Source: Elusimicrobiota bacterium (GTDB lineage: Bacteria > Elusimicrobiota > UBA8919). Taken from it: DNA of 64,000 nucleotides. Where the stretch lies: contig JAQUMH010000001.1 of assembly GCA_028718185.1 (NCBI GenBank), positions 467,186 to 531,185 of the forward strand, in the 5' to 3' direction. Position 1 is the stretch's first letter; every line of letters begins with the position of its first letter. Below the pieces are notes generated by a model. That model searched no databases. It worked only from the letters and a program-made list of their open reading frames with translations, and was not told the DNA's origin. The position numbers and the translations under genes were made by a program. Shown here one piece after another: positions 50,074 through 58,863 of the stretch.

Positions 50074-51132
50074 TCATAATATATCTTTTACTTTTTGGAT
50101 TATTTCTTCTTCGTTAAATATGCCGCCACCCGGTTTCCCCAAAAACTCAACCGGACAGGCGCCATTGACCGATAATCTTACATCCTCAACCATCTGCCCG
50201 AGATTCATCTCAACAACAAGAAACTTTTTTACTTTTTTGGAAATATCCGAAATTATCTTTTCCGGAAAAGGCCAAAGTGTTACAGGTCTTACTAACCCCA
50301 CTTTAACGTTCTGCTGCCTTAACTTTTTCACAGCTGATTTACAAATTCTTGCCGAAATACCGAACGCAACAATAGCTATCTCTGCATCATCCACAAGTTC
50401 AGTTTCGCACCTGGTTTCGTTTTTCTTTATTTCATCATATTTTTCTTTCAGGTGCCAATTGTGTTTTTCAAGCCCGCCTTCTTCCATAATGAGCGAGCGG
50501 ATTAATCTCGGTTCCCTTCCTTTGCACCCGCCAAGAGCCCAATCCTTCTTAATCTCTAATCTCTTATCTCTAATATCTGTATTTATTTCCACCGGTTCCA
50601 TCATTTGCCCTACAATACCATCGCTGAGTATCAACGCCGGATTTCTATATTTATCCGCTAAATCAAACGCCAAATATGTTAAATCGTACATCTCCTTAAC
50701 CGAATACGGGGCGAGTACTATAAGCCGGTAATCACCATGACCGCCGCCTTTTGTTGATTGGAAATAATCCCCCTGGCTACCGGAAATATTACCTAACCCG
50801 GGACCGCCCCTTTGGACATTTACAATTACACAGGGTAGCTCAGCTCCGCAAAGATATGAAATGCCCTCCTGTTTCAGTGAAATCCCCGGCGAAGAAGAAG
50901 ATGTCATTGCCCGTTTCCCGCAAGCAGCTGCACCAAAAACCATATTTATTGCCGCTAATTCCGATTCTGACTGTATAAAAACCCGCTTTAATTCCACCAT
51001 CTTCTTTGACATATAAGCAGGTATCTCGTTCTGCGGAGTTATCGGGTACCCGAAATAGGCATCACAACCGGCAGCAATTGCACCTTCACATACAGCAATA
51101 TTTCCTTTCATTAAAATTTTATTGGATTTCAC
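50074..51132 (-). CDS. 2-oxoacid:ferredoxin oxidoreductase alpha subunit (VorB/KorA type)
   Basis: 352 residues: KGNIAVCEGAIAAGCDAYFGYPITPQNEIPAYM, SSSPGISLKQEGISYL, QRGGPGLGNISGSQGDYFQ and a C-terminal LVRPVTLWPFPEK. The substrate class (2-oxoisovalerate or 2-oxoglutarate) cannot be fixed; the pattern is the VorB/KorA one. Residues about 185-194 (NTDIRDKRLE) are encoded by a 4 x 7-bp array in a loop between two conserved segments. It overlaps the ferredoxin subunit by 4 bp. Confidence 0.93.
   Translation of the reverse strand: MKSNKILMKGNIAVCEGAIAAGCDAYFGYPITPQNEIPAYMSKKMVELKRVFIQSESELAAINMVFGAAACGKRAMTSSSSPGISLKQEGISYLCGAELPCVIVNVQRGGPGLGNISGSQGDYFQSTKGGGHGDYRLIVLAPYSVKEMYDLTYLAFDLADKYRNPALILSDGIVGQMMEPVEINTDIRDKRLEIKKDWALGGCKGREPRLIRSLIMEEGGLEKHNWHLKEKYDEIKKNETRCETELVDDAEIAIVAFGISARICKSAVKKLRQQNVKVGLVRPVTLWPFPEKIISDISKKVKKFLVVEMNLGQMVEDVRLSVNGACPVEFLGKPGGGIFNEEEIIQKVKDIL
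50550..50577. repeat. Heptamer array inside the alpha-subunit gene, 4 x 7 bp
   Basis: TAATCTC, TAATCTC, TTATCTC, TAATATC on the plus strand; encodes a DIRDKRLEI-type stretch in frame. Confidence 0.9.
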
Positions 51133-51332
51133 TTAAATACCTCAATTGCCACGTCAGGACATACTAAAAAACAAAATCCGCATGACTTGCATTTATCATT
51201 GTCAGTAAATTCAACACATTTCTGACCGGATTTATTTATCTTTCCGGAAGACTTTATGCATTTACCCGGGCATACCGAAATACATAACTGACAGCCCTTA
51301 CATTTTTCAATATCAATATTAACCTTTTGCAT
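51129..51332 (-). CDS. Two-cluster ferredoxin subunit of 2-oxoacid oxidoreductase
   Basis: 67 residues with two 4Fe-4S sites: CKGCQLCISVCPGKC and CKSCGFCFLVCPDVA. The delta/ferredoxin subunit passes electrons to soluble ferredoxin. First gene of the alpha-beta-gamma operon, overlapping alpha by 4 bp. Confidence 0.93.
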   Translation of the reverse strand: MQKVNIDIEKCKGCQLCISVCPGKCIKSSGKINKSGQKCVEFTDNDKCKSCGFCFLVCPDVAIEVFK

Positions 51333-51371
51333 TGTATTAATTATACAAAATACATTTTTTTTGTCAAATAC

Positions 51372-53533
51372 TCAAAAGAAAATCAGAAATAAAATAAAAA
51401 GTGCTGCCAAAAAACAGGTATTTATAATTCCGAACATCGGTATCAAAATTAAACTTGCTGAAACTGAACCAAACATTGAACCAAGTAGATCTAATCCATA
51501 AAATTTTCCGACCTTTTCTCCGTGCATATCTGCCTGACCGACAGGTAGATTACTATCATTATTAACCACAATTGAAAAAATTAATCCCGTAAATAAACCG
51601 GCCGACAAAATTAAAACATAAAATATCGGCTCCACAAACTGCTTGTGATATAACATTTTGAATAAAAATGGAAGCATCAGAGAAAAAAACAGCATTGAAA
51701 AAAGGATTATTCTGACAATTGAAAACTTCTCTCTTTTTGTTAAAAACTTATTTGATAAATAACTGCCTGTTCCTATTCCCAGAAGACATAGCGATAGAAG
51801 AATTCCTATTTTATAATAAACATACCCGTAAATTGATTGAAAAGCAAAAATAATTAAAAGTTCTAAAACCATTGAAAAACAGCTAACAATAGTAATAACC
51901 GTTTCAAAATAATATTTTTTCAACTTAACAAAAAATATCAAAAAAACAACATAAATTAAAGAAACGCAAAAGTATATGAACCCAAAAGGAGGAGTAAATA
52001 ATTTCCCAGGCAGCTTTTTACCAAAATACGAAATCCAGTAATTTAAACCGTAAAAATAACAAATCGGATAAAAATCGTAATTGCACAGAACATCGTTCCG
52101 TTTTTCATTTATCCAATTAACTACCCTGTCAGTTCTATCATCCCTTAAAATATAACGGACATAATACGGATACAGGTATTTAGTTTTAATTTTCCCCCTT
52201 TCTAATTTTTTTATAAAAGTAACCGGGTTTATATCCCGCTTGCGGGACGAACAAATAAAATAGTTATAAGATGCCGGCATAACATAACAATATGGGAAAA
52301 CACTGTTTATTGTTTTATAAACTGAAGCGTTTAAATATTTTAACTCATCCGACATATAATTTTCTGATGACAAAAACGATATTATTACAATCCCGTCTTC
52401 TGAAAGAATATTTTTAATTTCACTGAAAAACTCAACTGTAAAATACCTGTTTGAAAGTCCGGTTACCGGAGGCGGAACATCCAGAATAATACAATCGTAT
52501 TTCTCTTTTGTTCTTTTAATAAAAAACCTGCCGTCTTCACGGACACTCACTATACGGGAATCATTTAAAACATCTCTTATTGTTTTGCCAGAATACTTTT
52601 TTGATAATTCATAAAAAACAGGGTTTGGTTCTACATAAACAACTTTTTTGACATTATGTTTTAATATCTCAGGCAGCTTATTCATACTGCCGCCGATAAC
52701 TAATACATTTTCAGGTTTATTTAGTAAAAGTAGCGGAATATGGACGATTTCCTCATTTTTAGAAAGTGGTTCAGTTGAAGTAATTTTATTAGAGTTCTCA
52801 TAAAAGTCGTATTCTTCATCATTTTTTAAAACTGTTACTTTCCCGTAAAATGAGTCCTTAGATTCAACCACGTTAAAGGGCCGCCATTGATATGATGTTG
52901 AATATTTTTCAATTGCCTGGGACTTAAACAGGCATAATAGAAATAACAACAAGAAAATAAAATATTTTTTTGAAGAAAAAACAACGAGAAATAAAAAACA
53001 TAAAAATGATAAAAACAAACTTACTTGTATAGAATTTACTTTATTAAAAAAATACTTGTGGCTAAACCGCCGACAACTGAACCGGTTGTTTCATATGTAT
53101 AAGATTTACCCGCTGTATTATAGTATTTTTCTTTTTTTGAATAAATCTCCGTTGCCAGGACAAACCAGCATCCGAACAATAACCCGATAACAAAAACAGC
53201 TATAAATGAAAAAGCAAACGTCGGAATTATGCCGATCATTTCAACAAGTGTCCTTTGGAAAAAATATCCTGCAAACCTGATAGAAAAAATCTCTAAGGGC
53301 ATAATAATACCTGTTAAAAGAATTAAAATATCTGAAAAACACGGTAGATTCTTGATTCGATAACTAAATCTTCCTGCAATATAGGAACCAAAGGCAACAA
53401 CCAGCATCCAGCTGGCAAGAAAAATCCCTATCGTAAGTTCGTTTTCAGAAAACAGTACTAATACTTCTCTTACAAGTATAATTTGAAAACCGAGAGAAAC
53501 AAACCCTAATAAAAATATACATATAATAATCAT
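51372..53533 (-). CDS. Spermidine-synthase-like membrane protein, split by a -1 frameshift site
   Basis: Two open frames make one gene. The upstream part (53036-53533, 165 residues) has membrane helices ending GGLATSIFLIK. The downstream part (51372 to about 53018, 548 residues) has no ATG near its start (only a TTG) but is open further upstream and continues the helices (NKVNSIQVSLFLSFL). It then has a spermidine-synthase-like domain (VLVIGGSMNKLPEIL, VVYVEPNPVFYEL, DSRIVSVREDGRFFIKRTKEKYDCIILDVPPP) and eight or so further helices. At 53045-53051 the heptamer T TTT TTA stands in the phase needed for a -1 shift, 9 nt before the stop of the first frame. The joined product is about 715 residues. 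The natural reading is either programmed frameshifting or a one-base deletion in a T run. The substrate is not known. Confidence 0.75.
51530..51548. repeat. CTGCCTG-ACCGA-CAGGTAG palindrome inside the spermidine-synthase-like gene
   Basis: Near-perfect palindrome encoding NLPVGQAD within a loop of the protein; matches the CCTGCCTGCCGGCAGACAGG element at 44581 in core sequence. Confidence 0.6.
53045..53051 (-). other. Candidate -1 slippery site T TTT TTA
   Basis: On the minus strand codons read AGT ATT TTT TTA ATA AAG TAA. The T TTT TTA heptamer is in the X XXY YYZ phase and is the same heptamer as that of HIV-1 gag-pol. The zero-frame stop is 9 nt further on. No stimulatory hairpin was examined. 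Confidence 0.5.
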
Positions 53534-54162
53534 AAGAGTAATTTTATTCCTAAATAAACAAGGATAACATTTGCAATAATTTTAAAAATTAAAGATATTT
53601 TCTGTGATTTAACAAGAACTTTATTAAGCAAACCCGCAAATAATCCTAAAAATATAAGCGGCGAAAAAAAAGTCCCTATTCCGAATACAAAACCATAAAA
53701 GGAACCATAAAATATATTTTTCGATTTGCAGACAATATATGTAAGAATACCGATAAGCGGGGCACAAGGCGAAAGCCCGACCAGAAGCCCGACAGCAAAA
53801 ACACTTATGTTTGTTTTACTATCACTGATTCTGCTTAAAATATTGCAGAATTTAAAATTATCTTTCCCAAGATTATAAACAGGCAAAATAAGAAGTATTA
53901 ATATACCTGCTACACGCTTAAAAATATTTCCCTGAATACCAAGCGTATTTATAAAATATACCGACACCAGTCCCAAAATACTGTAAGCAATTATACGGCC
54001 CAGTGAGAAAATAACAGTAACCCTTAGTCCTTCCTTCTGATTAAAACCATTTGCAAAAATATATGATGATATTATCGGGGCACAAAATAAAAAACAGGGA
54101 CCGAAACCCAATCCAATCCCTGCAACAAATAACTCGAAAATAACAGTTTTATCTATTCCCAT
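53530..54162 (-). CDS. CcdA/DsbD-type membrane protein
   Basis: 210 residues from the ATG at 54162 (the ATG upstream at 54195 lies within amrS). Six helices; cysteine motifs GFGPCFLFCAP in helix 1 and GLSPCAPL in helix 4, as in DsbD/CcdA thiol-electron carriers. Such proteins move reducing power across the inner membrane. It overlaps amrS by 10 bp and the next gene by 4 bp, so the three are coupled. Confidence 0.8.
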   Translation of the reverse strand: MGIDKTVIFELFVAGIGLGFGPCFLFCAPIISSYIFANGFNQKEGLRVTVIFSLGRIIAYSILGLVSVYFINTLGIQGNIFKRVAGILILLILPVYNLGKDNFKFCNILSRISDSKTNISVFAVGLLVGLSPCAPLIGILTYIVCKSKNIFYGSFYGFVFGIGTFFSPLIFLGLFAGLLNKVLVKSQKISLIFKIIANVILVYLGIKLLL

Positions 54163-55262
54163 ACGCCGTTTATTTTCTGACCGCAAAACCTGCACTTGCC
54201 CTTAGAAACGTTGTTTTCAACAACTTCAAATCCCAGCCGTTTAATAAGAAGTTTTTTACAATTCGGGCAATAAGTATTTTCCCCTTCATTTCCGGGCGGG
54301 ACATTACCTACATAAACATACTTCAACCCTTCGCTCATAGCTATTTTTCTTAAATTTTCTACGGTAGAAACAGGCGTGGAAGGATAATTCATCATTTTAT
54401 AATCAGGATGGAATCTTGTGAAGTGAAGCGGGACTTCCGTACCGACATTCTGTACAAGCCACTTACTCATATTTTTGACTTCTTCCGGGTTATCGTTCAG
54501 TGTAGGAACAACAAGATAAACAATCTCCAAATGCACACCGGATTTTTTTATTGTTTTTATGGTTTCCAAAACCGGCCCTAATTTAGCTCCGACAACATCT
54601 TCATAATATTTTTCATTGAACGATTTTAAGTCAATTTTATAGGCATCAACATACTTTAAAAGTTTCTTTAATGGTTCGGGATTAATAAAACCGCATGATA
54701 CAACAACATTTTTCAGTCCTTCTTTTTTTGCAATCGAGGATATTTCAATCATATACTCGTAAAAAATGGTCGGTTCCACGTATGTATATGCAATAACTTT
54801 TGCTTTTGATTTTTTGGCAGCTTTTACAATATCTTCCGGCGGAATATAAAACGCATCACTTTCTTCCGGTGTAATTTTGGAAATTTGCCAGTTCTGGCAG
54901 AATTTACAGCCAACGTTACAACCGGCAGTAGCAATTGAAAACGCCTGCTCACCGGGCAGGAAATGAAAGAACGGTTTTTTCTCTATGGGGTCGATATTGA
55001 TTGAACAGGGACGGGCGTATGTACGCGTGTATAACTTACCGTCTATATTTTCTCTTGTCCTGCAAAAACCTCTTTGATTCGGCGATATCATACATCGCCA
55101 GGGACATAAGCCGCATCTTACAAAATCGTTTGGAAGTTTCTCCCAAAATTGCGCTTCTTTTGGCGGGACATTAACATCTTTGTACTTTTTAAATAAATCA
55201 TCAGCATTCAAAAATGATAAAAATATTAAAATAATTATAAAAATACTAAATTTTAATTTCAT
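54153..55262 (-). CDS. AmrS-like radical SAM protein with N-terminal signal sequence
   Basis: 369 residues. Cys-rich N-terminal site CGLCPWRCMISPNQRGFCRTRENIDG, then the radical SAM cluster CNVGCKFCQNW and the rest of the AmmeMemoRadiSam radical SAM (AmrS) pattern, with a C-terminal CxxC-x14-CxxC-like zinc site (CPNCKKLL...CRFCGQKI). Unlike typical AmrS it begins with a cleavable-looking signal (MKLKFSIFIIILIFLSFLNA). AMMECR1 and Memo genes are not adjacent. The next two genes encode a CcdA-like and a spermidine-synthase-like membrane protein. An exported oxygen-sensitive radical SAM enzyme would be unusual; it may be membrane-anchored. Confidence 0.88.
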   Translation of the reverse strand: MKLKFSIFIIILIFLSFLNADDLFKKYKDVNVPPKEAQFWEKLPNDFVRCGLCPWRCMISPNQRGFCRTRENIDGKLYTRTYARPCSINIDPIEKKPFFHFLPGEQAFSIATAGCNVGCKFCQNWQISKITPEESDAFYIPPEDIVKAAKKSKAKVIAYTYVEPTIFYEYMIEISSIAKKEGLKNVVVSCGFINPEPLKKLLKYVDAYKIDLKSFNEKYYEDVVGAKLGPVLETIKTIKKSGVHLEIVYLVVPTLNDNPEEVKNMSKWLVQNVGTEVPLHFTRFHPDYKMMNYPSTPVSTVENLRKIAMSEGLKYVYVGNVPPGNEGENTYCPNCKKLLIKRLGFEVVENNVSKGKCRFCGQKINGVWE

Positions 55263-55271
55263 TTTATGTTC

Positions 55272-55293
55272 GGGTGGGCAAGCCCGCCCCTAC
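55272..55293 (-). repeat. REP-like element, GGGCGGGC stem
   Basis: Hairpin GGGTGGGC-AA-GCCCGCCC followed by CTAC: GTAG plus hairpin on the minus strand. Stem unlike the other copies; only the GTAG foot is shared. Confidence 0.6.
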
Positions 55294-55373
55294 GCGGACA
55301 AGGCAAGGGTGGGTATAATACCTAAGACATACCACCTTTGTGCATCTTCTCATTTTGAAATAGTACGGTTTTA

Positions 55374-55524
55374 GAAAATCAAGTTTTTGAACGATTTAGA
55401 AACATTTAGGCTAATAAACCGTTAAAAAATTTCAATGTTTGAACGAACGTAGTGAGTGAGTTTTGAAATTTTAGGTTTATAAGCCGTTAATAATGTTTCG
55501 TTTAGTGAAAAAACTCGATTTTCA
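55374..55524. repeat. Large imperfect palindrome
   Basis: The left arm (GAAAATCAAG...TTTCAATG, 55374-55438) is matched by the inverted right arm (TTTTGAAATTTTAG...CTCGATTTTC, 55461-55524). Between them is GAACGAACGTAGTGAGTGAG. Confidence 0.7.
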
Positions 55525-55539
55525 GAATAACTAGCTTAC

Positions 55540-55567
55540 TTGACATTTTAGCTTTTTTGTGTATAAT
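55540..55567 (+). promoter_or_regulatory. Promoter of tRNA-Leu
   Basis: TTGACA (55540-55545), 16-bp spacer, TATAAT (55562-55567); 10 nt to the tRNA start. Confidence 0.85.
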
Positions 55568-55577
55568 TTTCAACATC

Positions 55578-55663
55578 GCCGGAGTGGCGAAACTGGCAGA
55601 CGCAGCAGACTCAAAATCTGCCGACTCTAAGGAGTCGTGTGGGTTCAACTCCCTCCTCCGGCA
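55578..55663 (+). tRNA. tRNA-Leu (anticodon CAA)
   Basis: 86 nt with acceptor GCCGGAG/CTCCGGC, discriminator A, D-arm TGGCGAAACTGGCAGACGC, anticodon stem GCAGA/TCTGC with loop CTCAAAA (anticodon CAA at positions 3-5) and a long variable arm CGACTCTAAGGAGTCG. The T-stem is nearly paired: GTGGG with CCCTC, one mismatch. CCA is not encoded. Class II (leucine type) by its variable arm. Confidence 0.93.
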
Positions 55664-55673
55664 TATAAGTTAA

Positions 55674-55696
55674 GCAAAGCTTCGCTTTGCAGCTAC
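55674..55696 (-). repeat. REP-like element, GCAAAGC stem
   Basis: GCAAAGC-TTC-GCTTTGC then AGCTAC. Together with 55712-55734 it forms a tail-to-tail pair, the feet facing each other. Confidence 0.7.
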
Positions 55697-55711
55697 AAAC
55701 CAATTGATATT

Positions 55712-55734
55712 GTAGCCACAGAGCGTTAGCTCTG
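55712..55734 (+). repeat. REP-like element, CAGAGC stem
   Basis: GTAG foot, CCA, then CAGAGC-GTTA-GCTCTG. Second half of the pair at 55674. Confidence 0.7.
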
Positions 55735-55763
55735 CTAAACATTGAAATTCCTATACATCAAGT

Positions 55764-55793
55764 CAGGCATGCCGAGGGTCTAGCGACAACTAC
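55764..55793 (-). repeat. Degenerate REP-like element
   Basis: Starts CAGGCATGCC and ends GACAACTAC (GTAGTTGTC on the minus strand). Similar in outline to the copy at 5713-5739, and flanked by ATTCCTATAC, as at 5788. Confidence 0.45.
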
Positions 55794-55825
55794 AAAAACT
55801 GAAATTACTATACAATAAAATAAAT

Positions 55826-56521
55826 TTACTTACTGATTCCTAAAATTACTCTCAAGGGCACTATTTTGTAGCCCTTTTTCTTTATCCCTTCTATTATTTC
55901 AGGTAGCGCTTCTGCGGTAAGTTTCTTATCGTGGAACAAGAAGATAGCACCCGATTCCACACTTCTCAAGTATTTTTTCACCAAATCATCTTTAGTATTT
56001 TGCTGCCAATCACAGCCAAATGTCCAGTTGACAACTATATAATTTTTATCTTTTGCAACTTTTTTTACCATTGGTGAAATAAACCCGTTTGGCATTCTCA
56101 TGAAAAGCGGTCTTACACCTGTTGCGTTTTTTATCAGCACTTCATTATCATCTAATTCCTGCCTGAGTATTTTTTCTATCTCGTCAAGCCCCATCTTCTC
56201 TTTTAACTGATAATAATTCCGGTGCGAGTATGTATGGTTGCCTATTTCATGTCCCAACTCTATATATTTTTTCATATATTCCGGGTGTAGTTTTACGTTC
56301 ATACCTACAACAAAAAAAGTCGCTTTAACATCCTCCTTTTTAAGTGTTTCAAATATTTTGTCCAGCGCTTCGGGTCTTGGTCCGTCATCAAATGTCAAGG
56401 CAACCCATTTCTCACTTCTTATCCCGTCAGCATAAAATCTTCCGTAATCAAGCTTATCCTCAACTTTTTTACTACCACAACCCGTAAAAAGCAAAATCAA
56501 AACCATCAATATTCTAAACAT
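55826..56521 (-). CDS. Lipoprotein polysaccharide deacetylase (NodB fold)
   Basis: 231 residues from the ATG at 56521, which overlaps the ABC permease end by 8 bp. The signal ends in a lipobox (LLFTGCG), so the protein is lipid-anchored. NodB motifs: VALTFDDGPRPEALD, HEIGNHTYSH, RMPNGFISP and IFLFHDK. All metal-binding residues are present, unlike in the paralogue at 35360. It probably deacetylates peptidoglycan or exported glycan. Confidence 0.9.
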   Translation of the reverse strand: MFRILMVLILLFTGCGSKKVEDKLDYGRFYADGIRSEKWVALTFDDGPRPEALDKIFETLKKEDVKATFFVVGMNVKLHPEYMKKYIELGHEIGNHTYSHRNYYQLKEKMGLDEIEKILRQELDDNEVLIKNATGVRPLFMRMPNGFISPMVKKVAKDKNYIVVNWTFGCDWQQNTKDDLVKKYLRSVESGAIFLFHDKKLTAEALPEIIEGIKKKGYKIVPLRVILGISK

Positions 56522-58154
56522 CAAGTACCTCCAGGTTTCTCTTTCCGAAATACATCGGAAGAAAAACAGCAATTAAATTAAGTATGAACAAAGATATTAT
56601 TACAATAACAACTGTTCCCGAATACGCAATATTTTTATTATGAAGCCTTGCTAAAAACCAAAGCCGTACCGGGATTGCTTCAAGGGAAATTACTAAAGCT
56701 ATATAAAAAAGCGAAAATATCATATATATCATCCCGCCCGAGGAACTTTCAATTTGAGAAATACTTTCAACTTTTAATTTCGGGAACATCGCCCCGAAAC
56801 CGACTGCCATACCGGTCAAAGAAATCGAAATAAAAATAATTGTTATGAAAGAAAGATAATTCATAAACCTTCCGCCTGCAAGCAGATAATTAGATATGCC
56901 AATGAGCAACCCGCCCAAGAAAACAAGCGGGATAAACGCCATAAGTACTTTTTCCCATAAAAAATCCCATATTTTTATCGGTGCCGATTTAATTATCCAA
57001 AAACTTTCGCCTTCAAGCGAAACCAGAGGAAAGATAAACCTTAAAGAAACAGACGCAAGTACGAAACCGGCGAAACATATATTCAAAAATGAAATGAGCG
57101 ATTTAAGAAAAAATGTATCCAACGGAAGCTTATAGATGTTGAAAAGATAAACAACGATTAAGGTAAAAAGCAGTAGTAACTGGGACCATTGACCCGTATC
57201 CCTGAAAAATATTTTTATATCTTTTACAAAAACTGAAAAAATTCCTTTGTTCTTTATATTTAACTTCGGCAAAAACCTGTAGCTTGACGATTCCTGGGTG
57301 GTACTCCAGGCAGAATAATATGAATTTTTAGACAAGTAAATTGCTAAAAATACTAAAGCAGAAGATACGCTTAGAAGCAAAAAAACATATAACGAAAAAT
57401 TACCCCATTGCTTTGAAATATACATGAACATTGCCGAAGTAAACCACCACGAAGGTAAATATTTAGCAGTCGGCACCTGTATAACCGTTATATACTGGAC
57501 AACTTCATTCAGCTTATCTGCTTTTAAAAAATCTTCAGGCTGTATAAATCTTGCAAATAGATAGGCAGCGCCGATAAATACAACTCCCAAAATTATAAAA
57601 ATATCTCTTATCTTCTGTGAAGGAAACAACCGTATAAAAACCGTGCTTACTACTGTCCCGATTGCCGAGGCGATAAGAAAAAACGGAATCAGTAGCGGTA
57701 AAACCACAATGTAAAAACTATTATCCACAAATTTTATTCTTCCATACGCAAATATAAACGGCAAAAAAACTAAAAGAACCATCCATGACGAATAAAAAGT
57801 AGTTTTAATAAACTTGTAAGTAAATATTTGTCTTGAAGAAACCGGCAATGACATAAGAAAATTCAAATCATTTGAAAAAAATATAGTTGAAAAAGAGATT
57901 ATCAGATTTGAAAAAATAAGCATTGCGAAAAAGGTGAGCATCATCATAGACATGAGTTTTATAATAAGCAACCCGCCTATAAACTCTATAGTGTTCAAGT
58001 ATATAAGTACCCTGAAAAACCCCTGGTACAAAAGCCACAGGAATATAAAACCTATAATTAAAAGAAATGAGGTTTTAAATGAATCAGCCCAGGAAACAAA
58101 TTTTATCCTGTTAGAGAAAATTCTTTTTTCAAGTTTAAATAAATTTTTAACCAT
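56514..58154 (-). CDS. ABC-2-type transporter permease
   Basis: About 546 residues from the ATG at 58154, overlapping the ATPase gene by 8 bp. It has about twelve membrane helices and a central soluble region (about 275-330). Family of large fused permeases with the pattern SFSTIFFSNDLNFLMSLPVSSRQIFTYKFIKTTFYSSW. Substrate unknown. Confidence 0.85.
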   Translation of the reverse strand: MVKNLFKLEKRIFSNRIKFVSWADSFKTSFLLIIGFIFLWLLYQGFFRVLIYLNTIEFIGGLLIIKLMSMMMLTFFAMLIFSNLIISFSTIFFSNDLNFLMSLPVSSRQIFTYKFIKTTFYSSWMVLLVFLPFIFAYGRIKFVDNSFYIVVLPLLIPFFLIASAIGTVVSTVFIRLFPSQKIRDIFIILGVVFIGAAYLFARFIQPEDFLKADKLNEVVQYITVIQVPTAKYLPSWWFTSAMFMYISKQWGNFSLYVFLLLSVSSALVFLAIYLSKNSYYSAWSTTQESSSYRFLPKLNIKNKGIFSVFVKDIKIFFRDTGQWSQLLLLFTLIVVYLFNIYKLPLDTFFLKSLISFLNICFAGFVLASVSLRFIFPLVSLEGESFWIIKSAPIKIWDFLWEKVLMAFIPLVFLGGLLIGISNYLLAGGRFMNYLSFITIIFISISLTGMAVGFGAMFPKLKVESISQIESSSGGMIYMIFSLFYIALVISLEAIPVRLWFLARLHNKNIAYSGTVVIVIISLFILNLIAVFLPMYFGKRNLEVLDV

Positions 58155-58857
58155 TTTCAGTAAGTTTGAAAAAAACATCTTCTAAATTTGATTCTGAAAC
58201 TGCATGTTTTTTCAATTCTTCAAGTGTTCCGAGAGCTATGATATTGCCTTTATCAATTATAGCAAGACGTGTGCAAAGTTTTTCGGCAATCTCAAGTATA
58301 TGCGTTGACAGAAATACGGTAGTTCCTTTTTTTGATTCTTCCAGATAAATGTTCTTTACGAGACGCGCTGACTTCGGGTCTAGTCCCACTAGCGGTTCAT
58401 CAAGTAAAATTACTTTCGGCGACCTTATAAGAATACTCGCCAAAACTAATTTCTGCTGCATACCATGCGAATAAGATTCGATAATTTCATCGGAATGGTT
58501 TTTAAGGTCAAATAATCCCAGCAACTCGTCAATCCTGTCACAACCGACGTTATAAATCCCGCATATAAATTCAAGAAATTCTCGGCCCGTTAGTTTCTGG
58601 TAAATGAAAGGCGTGTCAGGCAGAAGACCTGTAATCTTTTTTGATTCAATAGGATTTTTCTGGACATCGTAATCACCGACAATTATACTACCCGATGTAG
58701 GTCTAAGAAGCCCCGCTATCAGTTTTATGGTTGTAGTTTTACCCGCCCCGTTTGGTCCCAAAACACCGAATATTTCCCCGGGTTTTATTTCCAAACTGAT
58801 ATTATTAATAGCTATTTTATCTTTGAATTTTTTGGTAAGATTAGTTATTTTTATCAC
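58147..58857 (-). CDS. ABC transporter ATP-binding protein
   Basis: 236 residues: Walker A GPNGAGKTT, signature YSHGMQQKLVLAS, Walker B VILLDEPLVGLD, H-loop STHILE. GTG start at 58857 lies 6 nt after a perfect -10 box, so the mRNA should be leaderless. Powers the permease encoded downstream. Confidence 0.94.
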   Translation of the reverse strand: MIKITNLTKKFKDKIAINNISLEIKPGEIFGVLGPNGAGKTTTIKLIAGLLRPTSGSIIVGDYDVQKNPIESKKITGLLPDTPFIYQKLTGREFLEFICGIYNVGCDRIDELLGLFDLKNHSDEIIESYSHGMQQKLVLASILIRSPKVILLDEPLVGLDPKSARLVKNIYLEESKKGTTVFLSTHILEIAEKLCTRLAIIDKGNIIALGTLEELKKHAVSESNLEDVFFKLTENG

Positions 58858-58863
58858 GGCAAA

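Larger units (their letters stand above)
55263..55577. other. 315-bp gene-free stretch before tRNA-Leu
   Basis: It contains a REP-like hairpin (55272-55293), an imperfect inverted repeat of about 150 bp (55374-55524) and the tRNA promoter (55540-55567). No ORF of note is seen. Confidence 0.8.

Noticed and set aside
55578-55734. tRNA-flanked integration site
   Set aside because: No integrase and no direct repeat of the tRNA end seen within the window.
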